From positions 2,501 to 57,500 of the forward strand of contig ADNK01002633.1 in assembly GCA_000320545.1 (NCBI GenBank): DNA of 55,000 bases, written 5' to 3'. The stretch is from Bigelowiella natans CCMP2755 (Eukaryota; Cercozoa; Chlorarachniophyceae). This document shows, piece by piece, positions 24,114 through 35,838 of this stretch. Both the position numbers and the translations under genes were made by a program. The notes below the pieces were generated by a model. It saw only the letters and a list, made by a program, of their open reading frames with translations. It was not told the DNA's origin and made no database searches. How positions within the stretch are numbered: the first letter of the stretch is position 1; every line of letters begins with the position of its first letter.

Positions 24114-24372
24114 ATATACCCGAGGGGATATACCATATACACATGATGTTGGTGTTGGGGAAAGATTACGTTTCGTCAAGAGGCACTTCATACGTGTCTG
24201 ATGATTCATTGAGCAACAAAGGAACAACACAGGATTGCATGCCGTTGTTATTGATTCACCGCGTCATCGTCCACATCTCCTCCCTCTTCTCATCAAATCG
24301 ACTGATTGCTTCGAAAAAGCTCTGCTACTCACCACTAATGTAAGCAATGCATTTCCTCTCCTCCTTAACTAC

Positions 24373-24411
<39 letters not shown>

Positions 24412-24580
24412 TCTCTCGTATGCCTTCATCTGATTACTTGTATAGTTTTCTTGGAGGTAAGGGGTAAAGCCAGTGGAGAGGATGATGGCCATTATGAAGC
24501 AAAGGAAGCCAAATATCTTAAACGACGCCTTATCTCTCATTTGAAGTCGGTATGACCGAGCCATCATCGTTGCCTGTGAG

Positions 24581-24617
<37 letters not shown>

Positions 24618-26316
24618 GGCACGCAGCAGCGGCTCGTAAAGGCTTGCTACAAAACGAATCTGGAGCGTCCATCCCAGGTTGCGCGCGAATACACTGTCAC
24701 GGACGCACACTAAGTCTTTCGTGATAATGACTGCAAGTAGCAGCAGTAGTAATAGTAGTAGTAGTAGTCGTTTTAGTACCGCAGCCCTGCACAACGACGG
24801 AGACCCACGCGCTTGCATTGAGTTGTTGCTGCTGCTGTTGTTCGTATCACCATCTTGCTCATGATCATCTCCCTTCTCGTCGCTGCTTTTCCTCTCCGCC
24901 GCGAGCGCCATCTGAAAAGCTTGACGCCGACGCAGCCATTCCTTTGTGGTGTCGGGGTTAGGCGTTGTGCGTAAGTCATCAGATGTTACATTTCGGGTGA
25001 CGCCACTGCTTGGAATGGCGGGCTGGCACGTTTTGATTTGATGATGGCGACGAGGACGAAAATGATGATGATGATGATGATGATGGTGATGGTGATGGTG
25101 ATGGTAAAATGCATTTATTGGTATATATCGCCACCTGTCTGAGTTCCGTAGATTTGATTCGGGGAGTTCTATTATTATCAGTAATAAAGCAAAATTAGTA
25201 GTAGTAGTAGTAGTAGTAGTAGTTATAAGGCTTGTTTTTTTAACAAAAGGAGGGAGGAAGGATTTCTTATTCGTGTGTATGCTGTGCTAGAAGTGCTACT
25301 TCGGTATATGGAAAGTGAGCACACTATTAGCTCAGCCAAAGTACGACATAGCAGCGAGTATTACTTCTAGTATTCTCTTACGTGCAAAAGAATGTTGTTG
25401 TTGTTGTTGTTGTTGTTGTGTACGCTGTAAATTACCTGCGTTCTTTCGCTTCCAAGTGGTCAAAAACGCCTAAGATTATCGTTATCAATATCATTATCGT
25501 CACTATCAGTTTTACCTTAATCACGCAGTTTGCATTGATGTACACATACAGATTTAGCACTGGCTCTTGAAATTATGAATAGTTTCAAGCCCCCATCCCC
25601 CCCCCCCCTTATTCCCCTCCCTGCGACACACGCACACACTCTAAGTGAGAGCGAATAAAACGCGTGCATTTTTGAGCAGAAGAGTTATTTTCACCAGAAA
25701 CGATATCCAATATGTGATTGGCTGGGTTGTTTCTTGTTGCACACCTAATGATGAAAATGATGATGATGATGACAATGATAACGATGCTGATGGCTATGAT
25801 GACGATGGAAAGTCCATGCTGTGCTCTAGCACCAACCCCATTGAATGTCTTAAACAGGCTCAAAGAAAACAAGACGCCGTCCCTAGGTACAGATGTCATT
25901 CTATGTGCGTCACATTTTCTCTCGACATGAGTTTCATGCCTGACGTATTTAAAAAAATGGGAATGGCAAGTCCTCACTGAAGCACAGGATCCATCTTGGC
26001 GAAATATGGGGCAGCCTAATGCCAACAAGGCAGAAAACGGAGAGACAGATTTTGAAAGTGCCTTATGCTCTTATGCAAGCAGCAGCATGTACGCACAGCA
26101 TCGCCAGCAGCGTTATATTCGCTATCGTTCTACCTTCAGGGCTGGGCCGAAGTAGCAGCATGAACCGACCCCCTTGCTTTTACTTAGAAGCAATACCTTC
26201 ATCAAAACCACAAAATCAGCAGCAATAGAGAGCACCTAGGTGTGACTTTCAGATGTTTTTTTAAGTATATAAACAGATTCTATTAGCATCATTATCATCA
26301 TCATCATCACCATCAT

Positions 26317-26358
<42 letters not shown>

Positions 26359-27154
26359 GCAATTCTCGATGCTGCTGCTGCTGCACTGCCTGTCGGTGAG
26401 GAGTATGTTCCGAAAAATGGACGCAACGAGTACCTTGTTAAACTGGGAGAAACTCTCATATCTAGGCTGGTGGATTACCATGATAATACACCTATTGCGT
26501 GTGGCGGAGGAGGAGGAGGAGGAGGGAGGAGGATCAACTAGTGATAATCACGACGAGTACGATAAATCCTTCAGAGAAAGATACACAAAAGCACACACAC
26601 ACACACACACACACACAAATACAAACACAATACTGCGACGATCGAAAATGCACTCGCGCATATCAGCGACGGCATTATTATGTGCCCACTATCTTCCAGC
26701 GGGGCACACTGTCAGCATGCAACGGCGCTGCTGCCTTTTCCCACTGCTACCCATCCAAATAACAGCACCTTCCTCCGGCCGCAAGTTTGGATAAGATCCC
26801 AATGATTTCTTCGGAGGCACTGATTGGTGTTCGCAAAAAGCAAATCGTTTCGAAATCCACTGGCAAAACATGCTACTCGCTCTATCACAGTTTTGGAAGA
26901 CAGCTCGATCAACTCTACTTTAGAACGCTTGGAAGTATGAGGATTTAGCATGCAATGGCGACTCCCTACTGCTGCTGATTTGTACACTACCGCACCTACC
27001 TCGCATCTAGTCCCGAAGTGGGCTCGTCGAGGAAGAGAACAGAGGGGTTTGCAACAAGTTCCATTGCTATGTTCACACGCTTCTTCTCTCCCCCAGACAA
27101 GCCTCTTCGGTATTCGTCACCAATTGCGGTGTTCTACAGAAGGATATATGCATG

Positions 27155-27193
<39 letters not shown>

Positions 27194-28047
27194 TATTTGT
27201 GACTTGAAACTATTAGTGACGCAGGACACTTTAATAACGGTGCATGTGTATCGTATTCATAAGCTTTATAATCACAGTGGGAAAGAAGATAGAGAGCATA
27301 CCATGTATTAACCTATACACCCGCACCCGGCTAGACACGCACATACAAAAATACACACATATGGCTTGCTTTAACAGATGCGCGCTACAACTCATAACAC
27401 CTGCCGTTCCAATATCCCAAGATCAAAAAGCACATTCGATACGATTTCTCTAATATCTTCCTGTAGAAGGAGATGGCGGAGAAAGAGGGTTAGGGTTAGG
27501 GTTAGGCGGATGAAAGCGAAGAGTTATAGTTTGGTGTTATCCGCGTCTCCTATCTGCACACGCGCACGCGAAAGCAGCAATGCACAGCCTGTTAAATGCG
27601 AGAAGTACACGACTACTATTTTCAAGGTATGACTATAGTCCTGAGGAGAAGGATCGTGGATTTTGCTGGTTTTGTCGTTTTGATGTGCCTGATGGTGGTG
27701 GTGGTGGTAGTGCTTACGGCGGAGTAAGAAGCAGGAAGTCTTGTCTTCGCGCAATATGTCAATATCTCTCGCGGAGTGAGGAGGCTATCCATAATATCGT
27801 CTTGAGGAACGAAGCCGATCTAACCACACCATAGATAAACAGCATAATTCAGACATTGCTTGTTAGACCTATCACCATCTAGTGCCACGACTGGTAGGCG
27901 ATAATAGTAAAGCTTTACCAAGTCGTTTTATCGATCGGTTTTCACAGAGACGAGAAGTCCCTCATCACGTGTTTGTGCGTGTGATTGTGTGTCCCTATCT
28001 ACCCGCACAGAAGATCCCGGGAGAAAATAGAGAGGGAGAGGGGGAAA

Positions 28048-28092
<45 letters not shown>

Positions 28093-28267
28093 AGGGAGAG
28101 GGAGAGAGAGGGGGAGGGAGAGATGGAGAGACGAGGAAGGGGAAATGTTGGAGCACCATTCTTTTGACTTTTGATTGTGCAGTACGAGACATCTCTCCGT
28201 TGATCTCCTACACAAACACAGAGCCGAGAGGGCGAGGAAGAGAGAGATAGAGATAGATAGATAGATT

Positions 28268-28344
<77 letters not shown>

Positions 28345-29608
28345 GGAGAGCAAAGAAAAACAATACTGACTCTACAAAATATACTGGAAACTTAAAAATC
28401 GTCTTCTCTGCCAGGTGGATTAGGACGATGATAATAATCAAGGCACTGCAGCAAGAATTGAGAGACAATGCGCCGAACATGACGAAAAACACCGCGGTAG
28501 TTGTACGGTGAGGCCTAAAAGAGTGTACGGGTTGAAGAAAATTACTCTATTATTACTATTTCTATTACCACAGTCCCTTGGTATGGAATAGTTCCCATAA
28601 GAGCGTTCATAATCGTAGATTTCCCCGCACCGGAAGGACCCATGATGGCCGTGACCTCACCAGCATTGAAAGTAGCACTAACACCCAGAAACATGGCAGC
28701 ATACCATCAGGGAAAAAGACGCTGATTAAACGCGGATTTATCAAAACGGGGCACAACTGCGTACACTGCTGCTGAAAAATGCTTTATATGCATTTGTGCG
28801 TGCATGCCCGCGGTGTGGTAGTTGTACTTTAGAGATTCGAGGATTCGCTTTTCGCCGACGCTTACGGTGAGATCGGTTGCCTGCCGTTATGTTAGAAGAA
28901 GGCGTGACGATAATGACATATTGAAAATAACACAAAGGAAAATTCACTGCAAACTCACGATGGAGCAAGAAACTCTGTCGTACCACGAATGTCGTATATC
29001 ACAAAACAAATGAATGACGACCCCCTCGAGCGTAGGGATTTACTATTTATTGTGAAAGAAGATTGCTTCTATTAACAGGATTTCGTTGAAGTACGACCTT
29101 GAAGTTTATGCGTTGGAATGAGTCGGTATTCTGTTTCTGCTCATTGACGACTACTTTTTCTTCCGGAGGGAATGACGTCTGCTGTTTTCTTTTTAGTGGT
29201 CACAATAACTTCACGTGAGTATGGAAATCATCGTTCAAGCTGCCATAAAACATGCATGTAATAAGGTGTAGTACAGCTTGCTTGCTCCTTCATCGAATTG
29301 CGCGTATTTATCTGCTAATGAGTTGTTTACGTACATGAGCACAAAAATGATGACCGAAGCGACAATTGACACCACCAACAGCAGCGGCGCGATCTGAGTT
29401 TTTAAAAAAATACTCTATCCATCAAATAATAGCCTCATCATCACAAAACAAACCATGTTTTGCTGGACGAGAAACACATACAAACAATGTCGGACAAAGC
29501 ATCAAATTTGCGTGCGAAATGGTAGTCACGAGCAAAGACACTTCGAGGATAAATAATACTACTACTAGTCGCATTTTTGAGATCGTGAAATGACCCCCCA
29601 AACCCACG

Positions 29609-29640
<32 letters not shown>

Positions 29641-30001
29641 CTCTTGGAATAAGACAAATTTATTTTCTATAACTGGACGACCTGTATGTACGCCCCTTCG
29701 TCGCATGACGCGCCAACATCACAAGTAACGCCCTCTAAGAAAGTCAAAATAAGGCGCGTTTCAGCTGCTAGCAACATCTCCGCCATCAATTTTTACAAAT
29801 GGCCAAATGCAGATGTTTACAGGTCTGCGCATTACCTGTCGAGTATTCGTCGCACCACTTGCCGCTAGCGCAAGTCTCAGCGTTGCGTGGCGTGTCGCAT
29901 GCCACGCCCTGTGAGAGTGCAGAGAATCAAGGGATGGGTGGTGGTGATCGCAAACTAACACATATTTACCAAGAGGTAGGAAAGGAAAAGCGACGCCGAG
30001 G

Positions 30002-30045
<44 letters not shown>

Positions 30046-31138
30046 GAGACTTGCATGGAAAATGGTATTGATCTATAAAGATAAACAGCATGAAGCACAG
30101 AAAATCATCATAACATCCATTTCTGCCCTAGCTTTCTGTTGTAAACTTAGTTTCAAGTAATGCTCTTTCGTCCCCCCCCCCCCCTCCCTTACTCACCAAA
30201 GGACATGGGTTGTCGCGAAACAGTTCGCTGTCTCCCCCCGCAGTTACAGCGAACTATTTGAATTGGCCAGGACAGCAGTGAGTCGCAAATACATCGTATG
30301 TGTTGACTGCTACATGGCTAATTTATGTACGATGGGGAATCAAATTGTTGATTTTTACATTGCTTGGATCCGCACAGAAGTACCCTGAGAATATGTGTAC
30401 ATAATTCATCGCAGTTCATGTATTATTTGTATTAATCGTAGTGTATGTAGTATTTGTACACAACTACTGCAACAACTGCAAGAACAACTGCTACAACTGC
30501 TACGGCCCCTCTTTACTGCTATCTACTACCTTGCGGACACTGTATGGTCACATTAGGGCAGGAGTTCTGGTGCCAACAATCGAAGCTGTAACATCGGAAG
30601 AGGAAGAGGAAGAAGGAGGAGACGACGACGAGCACGGAACGAATGACATATTTCAGAAATGACACCCACACTACATATCTACTGCCTGTAAGAAGTGTGC
30701 CCCCATTGGCATCTGGCGATAATTCCGATCCCAACCCTCCAGTAGAAAAAGAGGGTTTTGCCCGCCTTCGCGCATACTCATCACACATGTAACGACGGTT
30801 ACCCTTGGGGACATGTGTAGGAAGCATAGCCAGTTAAATTGCCTAGAGAAAAAAGAATGAAAGGCTCATTAGGAAAAACGGGTATGTGTGAGCAGCTATG
30901 GAGAGTCGCTTAAGTATTTTATACCAAGAAGGCCCGTTGTGGGAAGAACGACGGTAAGAAGCAGCCAGAAGACTCTTGATCTCAGCATCCCTTATTACCA
31001 ACGATGAGATGGATCAGCAGGTTGACGAACACAAGAATATTCTATCTGTATCCCCTTTTGTCTCCTGTTCAGCCCCATATTACTCACCTCGATATAATGG
31101 AGATCTCGGAAGAGATGGGAGGGGCAACTCGACCCTTC
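21386..31138 (-). CDS. ABCG-family ABC transporter with N-terminal Cys-rich ectodomain
   Basis: Exons (minus), phase-checked unless marked ?: 31138-31088?, 30842-30803, 30736-30683, 30585-30530, 30384-30359, 30253-30197, 29908-29836, 29734-29682, 29393-29331, 29178-29098, 29024-28959?, 28880-28828, 28677-28569, 28207-28157, 27819-27718, 27460-27401, 27133-27000, 26819-26769, 26491-26434, 26196-26134, 26061-26027?, 25744-25695, 25469-25436, 25168-25135, 25022 to about 24780, 24730-24651?, 24573-24438, 23772-23679, 22935-22875, 22745-22620, 22038-21975, 21816-21740, about 21665-21386. The ectodomain has CPQG, CPLG and GYFC motifs. One helix ([20 protein letters not shown]) precedes the nucleotide-binding domain: Walker [17 protein letters not shown], signature [15 protein letters not shown], Walker [14 protein letters not shown], switch His in VIHQPR. 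The membrane domain follows ([51 protein letters not shown]). This order matches plant ABCG24/28-like exporters. The start exon and one or more exons near 23.8-24.4, 23.3 and 22.1-22.6 kb are unresolved. Substrate is unknown. Confidence 0.85.
22780..30045. repeat. Microsatellites inside ABCG introns
   Basis: Most of the larger introns carry a simple repeat: (CA)n 22781-22825, 23166-23220, 24063-24112, 24583-24616, 26593-26615 and 29610-29638; (CT)n 24374-24417; (TA)n 26319-26354 and 27157-27188; GA-rich 28050-28122 and 28268-28350; (GA)n 30007-30043; triplets near 24748-24766, 25065-25103, 25197-25222 and 25394-25418. None interrupts an exon. They generate the spurious Ser/Leu, Arg/Glu and Cys/Val frames on both strands. 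Confidence 0.9.
27487..27506 (+). repeat. Interstitial telomere-like repeat
   Basis: Three uninterrupted GGGTTA units plus GG lie in the intron just upstream (minus strand) of the 27460-27401 ABCG exon. TTAGGG is the telomeric unit in many protists, animals and fungi. It is too short to be a telomere and could be a double-strand-break repair scar or chance. Confidence 0.7.
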
Positions 31139-33237
31139 CTTGTTCCGTTATTTTTTGAGTTCAAATCTAGACTAAATTTTGGGCGAATAAGATTTTTAAT
31201 TTAGGATATATCCACGGTATCGAATTCCGAACGATCGCTTCCACCAAAACAATAACAAAACAACACCATTCTAATTTGCGGCGCTCTTTTCGAAATATCT
31301 TGGGCAATATTTGATCTAAAAGTATTTATTCGAAAAACGGTTGGTTCTATCTTCCCAGTTGAACAGAAGTATCGAATTATACAGCTGCGACAAGACCAGA
31401 AAACGATTTTTTTTTTGAATCCAAAGCAATTTTCTTAATTCATGGGAGAAAATGTTAGTATTTAAGACAGACTGAAAACCGGTAACGCTCCTCCTCCTTG
31501 GGGCGTTACCCTATCCCTGGTTTGTTGGCATCTGCCTACTACGTACCCCTTTTCTTTAAGTGCAGCAAATCGCGCTTGATTGCAACGAGAGCCTTCACCA
31601 GGCTTCCTGGACGAAGAGTTTCAAGACTCGAGTCTTATTTTTTTGAGATACATTTGTAATTACTATCTCGATTGCGCTTTCGTGCGGTTTCAATATTGCC
31701 AACGTTCTCATCTTTCCTTTGCTGGTAGAATGGCGGGACTTGATAACTGAGGAGGCAGCGGAGAGCTAGGAGAATTGTCATGTCACACCTGAAGGAGTCG
31801 CTTCTTCGTTCCTCTTTCGAGGCTTCCAAGCCGGTTTGTTTGTCGTTGCTGCATCACTCGTCGCAAATAAACATCAAAACACCACCAATAGATAACAACC
31901 CTCTACGTCATTTCACAATACAACTCTCTGTGACTTCAATATAGTTAAATCCTAGCATTCCTAATGTTTTTCCATCTTTTAAAACTTGGTTCTCCCCCCC
32001 CCCCCTCTGTAGAGGAAGACGTCGTATAAACAGCCTGAATGGGACACGACCCAAGTTGATTATGTGAGGAGCCTCACATGTCCTCACGAAGGCCTCAAGT
32101 ATCACAATAAACATTTATGCCACTACTGCCTGGCTATCCACGCAGCGAATGAAAACGCCCCGGGACTATCGGTAGAGCCGCTCCCCACTTTACTTTCGAG
32201 AAAACAGCGATCCTGTTTGGAGATCTTTGCGCTCAGTTTTTATCTGTTTTTGTTATTGCTTGCATCGATTCACGTGTAGATTCTTGTATATGTCAACTGT
32301 GCTTTTAGTTTAATATCTTACATTTTGAATTTTATTAACTGCTCAGATGAAGTTCGGGTCCAGAGAATACAAAGTATGCATTTGTTAGTGTGGAGGGATT
32401 CTCGCTGTGCGCCTCAATAGCGTCTTTTTTTTGTTTTTTAATTCATATACATCGGAAATGTAAACGCTGATACGATATTTCTTGCTATTTTTTAACTTTC
32501 CTTTTTCGGGTATTCGGTATACAGGGGCGTCTCAAGTTTCCTCGAAAGGCAGAGGTGATGTTTTAATGAGAAAGAATTGCGTTAGCATGCAAAGGAGGGG
32601 TTGGTTAGAGAACAAACTTCAATATATATCAACTTGAAGGTGTACTCATTGACTCATACCTATCGGTGGTTTTTGATGAACTCCTTAGGTTCCATTGCAA
32701 AGTCGCTTGAACAAGAGCTTCATGATGCGTCGCCTCCAAAAGAATAAAATGTAACTAACAATCGATCTCCAAATTATTAAGAAAATACAACGTCTAAACA
32801 TGATATATTGCAAGCGAATATGCGACGTTGTTGTTGTTGTTGTTGCGATTGCGTATTGTTGAGTTGCTCGACACTGTCATTATCATCATCATCATCATCA
32901 TCAGCATCATCGTCCTCATCATCAGCATTGCCATCATTGCACTTCATAGGGAGACAAAAGCACTAGCAGAACAATACCGGCAAAGAGCGATAAACTACAA
33001 AGACTCGGTAGATAGTAACAGCATCATCAACAATTGTCCACTGCGAGATATATATTGGGAGAAGCTATAGGGAGAGAGAATTTAATCTAATAACGTTTTG
33101 GTGAAAGGCGAATAATGACTACCCTGAAGTCGGAAGGCAAGTTGAAGTCAATATGAATGCAGAAGGGGTAACAAGATGACAATAGTATTATTATTTAGGT
33201 AGAAGGATGTTCTGCTTCCGTCACACGCACTAATAAT

Positions 33238-33272
<35 letters not shown>

Positions 33273-33285
33273 AACACACAGACAG

Positions 33286-33330
<45 letters not shown>

Positions 33331-33538
33331 ACAAACAGACGCTTTTGCCACTGATATATGCTTGGGGCAGCATCACTGACATATCATCAAATGCTGATCG
33401 CAGTCACAGAGAGTCTGGGTACCCGCCACAATCAACACGTGCACGCAGGTGGCCTTTTTGTCGTTCAAGCAGATAAATAAAATTGAGAAAGAAAGATTTC
33501 TACTGTTTTCTTCTCACTGCCTGCCGGCAAATATATAT

Positions 33539-33599
<61 letters not shown>

Positions 33600-33986
33600 T
33601 ATATATAAACGTTCTTCCTGTATATTTGGCATCTTCCCACCTGCTTCATTAAAACCTTGTATGCATCTGATTTAATACAACTATATTGCTTCATGGATGG
33701 TCTTGCAACACTCGCCGACAGCTCCGGGGAACCACGCAATACTGGTAGTAGTTCTTAAGGGAGAGACGTATTAGTGGTAGTAGTTAGTGGTAGTAGGTGG
33801 TGGTAGTAGTGCCAGTAGCCGCAATATCTGACGTCATTTTTCTGTCACTGGATTGTGATCTAAAGTATGGCATTTTTTGAGAAAACGATAAGAGAGGGAT
33901 GAGTAGTGCGCTTGCCTTAGTGAGTGTCGCGTGCAGTCGGTAAAGTGCTATGTGTCTGACACGCTGCTGGCACGCCGAAACCGCAT
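31139..33986. other. Divergent spacer between ABCG and the giant RGS-PPR gene
   Basis: The spacer should contain the promoters of both divergent genes and the missing first ABCG exon. A minus-strand open frame at 31635-31829 contains a hydrophobic start (MTILLALRCLLSY) that could be that exon's signal peptide, but no phase-consistent donor was found. Simple repeats: triplets at about 32826-32845 and 32878-32900, (CA)n at about 33240-33267, (GA)n at about 33290-33328 and (TA)n at about 33551-33596. It lacks the GCTAGC-type palindromes of R1-R4. Confidence 0.5.
31480..31511. other. Short hairpin-forming inverted repeat
   Basis: GGTAACGC near 31481 is the reverse complement of GCGTTACC near 31503, with a CT-rich loop between. 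It may be a regulatory hairpin or chance; no function can be assigned. Confidence 0.4.
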
Positions 33987-35797
33987 ATGGTCAAATACAG
34001 GCTCAGAGTCGACTACGAAGACGGGAGCGAAGAAACCCTCCCATGGCCAAATGCAGATGTACGGAGTTATTCCTTTGACATAATGTTATAAATACCATCA
34101 CTATTGAGTCAACTATCAAATCAACCGTCTTGAGTTTTTTATCATTCAATTCTATTTATGAAGGTGAAGCTTGTACCTCGTGGAATGGAGCACACGCTAT
34201 TTAACAAAGCCTCGTTTGCCCTGCGACTTCCGAAATTGCCAGACACGTACTATTGATTGATGGCGTTTGCTTTTGTCGCTCGTGTATTCAGAAGAAATAA
34301 ACTCAAATGCATACATCGTGCGCCTTCATTATTGCTAGGACTACATTGCATACCTACACATGAAACGATGAAGGCACTGATGTTGCTTATTCCGACAATT
34401 ACCACAACTTAAATACGAAATCAGGCCTAGGACTGCTGCTGCAAAAGGGGATGCGATGACAATGGACGACGTACTTTATACATCTGATAATGAACTATTT
34501 ACGCACAACGACACATTGCCATCAATGACCACTCGTATTTTTGTAAATAAACATATGATATCTGACAGAGAATATGCGCTGTTATATATTTAATCTTATC
34601 ACTTTTTGGTTCTTGTACTCATCCCTACCTTCCTATCTAACACCCCTCTCTACACGCGTCGACATGGCAATTTTAAGGAGGCAATTAATTGGCCGAAGCC
34701 TATTAGATCCCCGCCTCCTAGAAGGCCAAAGCGATCAGACTCGCCAGGTTTTTGCTTTATTTGATACACTGCAATGAGACGAGAAACAATTAACCCCTCT
34801 ATGCAACAACGGTGAAAACACAGCGTGTGGTAATATGGTGTAATAATCTGTATCACAACACGGTGTAAAAACTAGTGATGATCGAAACCGAGAAGCGCCC
34901 ATCAGCAACCCCAACGTCAAGAACTGTTAAAACGTCAAAGGCAAGAACGGTAAAATCCAAATACAATCCTTCCTCCCGCAACTTTCTCCATAGCCCTCTC
35001 TCAGTTACGTCGCGTGTGTTTGCTCACGCGTACTCATCACTAATGTACGATGACAGCCCACGTCCCCCAAATCGCCCAAGTCGCCTTCGAGTAAACGGAA
35101 AGCTAGAAAGAAGAAGCAAGAAAAGGTGTTTGAATATGGGCTTTCTTCATTTTATCTTTCAATCCTACGTGCAAGCTATGCAGCGTACTCGCCGCCGGCC
35201 CCTACCTCGTCATTAGACAATTTATATTGACCTGATTACTGCAATATCAATTGTACTGTTATTTGCTATGAAATCGGAAACGGCGGGGTCTGGTGATTAG
35301 AAGGAAAAATCTCCGGCTGAAACACCACCAGCCAAGAAGAAGACCTACGCAACGCCTTGGAAACAGGAGAAGAGTCAGTTATTCTATCGATCGATTTTAG
35401 TCTTAGGAAAAAGACGTTTGCCGTTTTTTTCCGCGTTGGGCCGTTGTATTTATGCTGAATGATGTATTTTATTTCTCTCGCTTACTCCTTGCTTCTTCCA
35501 TATTTAATCAGAGAAGAAAAAGAAAAAGCCGCCCCCGCCGCCTCCAGACCGAGATGACGATCATAGCGTTGTTTCCGATGTAATACGACGCTATAAACTC
35601 GGGTTGATATACATGCACGCCTTATCCACACTACTCTATACTTTACGCAGTTTGAAATCGAAGATGACTTCGGCGAGGAGTTGGGTACAAAGGGGACAAA
35701 AAAGGTCGGTTGCTCATCATCCGCATGGTGTGCCCCTGCCAACTCCACTTACGATTCATATCGTAGAGGAGGAAGTGCGTTATTTCTCACTCTCTAT

Positions 35798-35838
<41 letters not shown>

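Noticed and set aside
27882-28511. Arg/Glu and Ser/Leu open frames
   Set aside because: They are read from GA-rich repeats inside ABCG introns; the real exon here is only 28157-28207.
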